Origin: Candidatus Shapirobacteria bacterium
Lineage (GTDB): Bacteria; Patescibacteriota; Microgenomatia; UBA12405
DNA: 5,680 bases
Reading direction: 5' to 3'
NCBI GenBank assembly: GCA_003647605.1
Contig: QMND01000049.1
Coordinates: forward strand, 1 to 5,680
The notes beneath the pieces were generated by a model that was not told the DNA's origin, ran no database searches, and worked only from the letters and a program-made list of their open reading frames with translations. The position numbers were made by a program, and so were the translations under genes. Within the stretch, counting starts at the first letter, position 1. Each line of letters opens with the position of its first letter. Below, piece after piece: positions 4,759-5,680 of this stretch.

Positions 4759-5671
4759 ACAAGGATTGTTGGGGGTTGATGGGTTGGGATTTAGACTGGT
4801 TTTTGTTTTTGTTTTGAAGTCTAGAAGCTAAAGATTTAAAGTTAAAAGATTTGAAAATATTTAATAAATTATCCTGTTTGTCTTGATTCCATAAAGCAGA
4901 ATCTAAGGAGAGTTCTATAGGAGCATCGTAAACTAGTTGAGCCAGTTTTTGGGATAGATAGGCATTATCTTTGTCTGTTTCTAGTTTTTGTCGTAAATTT
5001 TCTTTAATTTCATCTAAATGTTGATAGACACTATCTAAGTTTTCATATTTTTCCAATAAAGAAGTAGCGATTTTAGGACCGACACCTTTAACTCCTGGGT
5101 AATTGTCAGAAGGATCGCCCATTAATGCTTTTAAATCAACCACTTGGTCGGGTTTAACCCCTAAGCGCTGTGTAACATCATCGATGGAATAAGTTTTGGT
5201 TTGGGATAAACCTCTAACGGGCATCAGAAGTTGAACTTTTTGATTAACTAGTTGCATTAGGTCTTTGTCGCCGGTCAAAACTGTGACAGTAGAAATAGAA
5301 TTTTGTTTAGAGGCTTGCAAGGCTACGGTGGCGATTAGGTCGTCGGCTTCGTAACCACCCATAATAAAAAGAGGAATAGCGCTGTTTTCTAGGCTTTGTT
5401 TGACTAAGGGGAATTGTTTGACCAAATCTTGATCGGCGGGTCGGCGTTGGGCTCGGTAAGCCATATATTCTTTATCTCTGAAAGTTGGACCGGGAGAATC
5501 CATACAAACAACCACATATTTTGGTTTTAGTTGGTCGACAGTTGATAAAAACATGGAATAAAAACCATAGAGAGCGTTAACAACTTGACCGTTGTAGGTT
5601 AGACTGGGGGGAATAGAGTGATAGGCTCGATGAATGACGGCGTGGGCGTCGATAACTAAAAGATGAGACAT
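4754..5671 (-). CDS. Stand-alone 5'-3' exonuclease / flap endonuclease (Pol I N-terminal domain family)
   Basis: A structure-specific 5' nuclease that removes RNA primers and flaps during Okazaki fragment maturation and repair. All nine metal-ligand acids of the family can be placed: Asp8, Asp58, Glu108, Asp110 and Asp111 (GYEADD), Asp135 and Asp137 (TGDKD), Asp186 and Asp189 (GDPSDN). FRDKEYMAYRAQRRP (64-78) forms the arch region, and the H3TH DNA-binding motif follows at GVKGVGPK (193-200). The frame stops at residue 305, so there is no polymerase domain; this length is normal for free-standing versions and does not suggest a broken polA. After residue 286 the tail is a charged, Asn/Lys/Ser/Gln-rich linker ending in QQSLF (301-305), a likely clamp-binding peptide. 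ATG at 5671 begins MSHLLVIDAH, the expected N-terminus. Only nine upstream bases are visible and they hold no Shine-Dalgarno. Confidence 0.93.
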   Translation of the reverse strand: MSHLLVIDAHAVIHRAYHSIPPSLTYNGQVVNALYGFYSMFLSTVDQLKPKYVVVCMDSPGPTFRDKEYMAYRAQRRPADQDLVKQFPLVKQSLENSAIPLFIMGGYEADDLIATVALQASKQNSISTVTVLTGDKDLMQLVNQKVQLLMPVRGLSQTKTYSIDDVTQRLGVKPDQVVDLKALMGDPSDNYPGVKGVGPKIATSLLEKYENLDSVYQHLDEIKENLRQKLETDKDNAYLSQKLAQLVYDAPIELSLDSALWNQDKQDNLLNIFKSFNFKSLASRLQNKNKNQSKSQPINPQQSLF

Positions 5672-5680
5672 GGTTAAGTA

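Noticed and set aside
4754..5671. Exonuclease gene as the N-terminal fragment of a broken polA
   Set aside because: The reading frame ends after a natural polar tail with QQSLF, the length suits a free-standing nuclease, and vapBC with its own promoter follows; no polymerase sequence remains.

Overview
The window is AT-rich, gene-dense bacterial DNA in which every recognisable gene lies on the minus strand, so transcription runs from high to low coordinates. The gene set suggests a small-genome bacterium of the Patescibacteria/CPR type, possibly Microgenomates-like. The supporting points are a stand-alone 85-residue EF-Tu domain-II-like protein, a self-standing 5'-3' exonuclease, short intergenic gaps, frequent non-ATG starts and few Shine-Dalgarno sites. 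TGA serves as a stop (vapB), so the code looks standard and the UGA-recoding CPR groups are unlikely. The assignment is an inference; no rRNA is present to confirm it.

Layout in transcription order. (1) 5671-4754: a complete 5'-3' exonuclease/flap endonuclease with all nine expected metal-ligand acidic residues and a C-terminal QQSLF tail resembling a sliding-clamp binding peptide. (2) 4704-4046: a VapBC-type toxin-antitoxin pair, an AbrB-fold antitoxin and a PIN toxin overlapping by ATGA. Its near-consensus promoter sits so close to the ATG that the mRNA should be almost leaderless, and three repeats spaced 19 bp apart cover promoter and start codon. (3) 3974-2856: a GT4 glycosyltransferase with a GTG start, probably driven by an extended -10 promoter. 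(4) 2676-1756: a six-helix membrane protein resembling the transmembrane half of an ABC exporter with no ATPase domain, with a second apparently leaderless promoter. (5) 1754-924: mutM (Fpg), starting one base after the previous stop, with a shortened region where the 8-oxoG capping loop normally lies. (6) 859-602: the EF-Tu domain-II-like protein with a TTG start and a near-perfect Shine-Dalgarno. (7) 558-1: the N-terminal part of a GT39/PMT-like membrane glycosyltransferase, cut by the window edge.

Functionally this is a mix of DNA repair/replication (exonuclease, MutM), envelope glycan synthesis (GT4, GT39-like), a toxin-antitoxin module and two poorly understood proteins. It does not read as one pathway, and I see no new multi-gene system. 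The most rewarding signals are small: the iterated vapBC operator, two promoters placed so that transcription begins at or beside the start codon, the clamp-binding tail, the MutM loop deletion and the orphan ABC membrane domain. No RNA gene, CRISPR array or insertion sequence was seen. The longest gap between genes is 179 bases (2677-2855).
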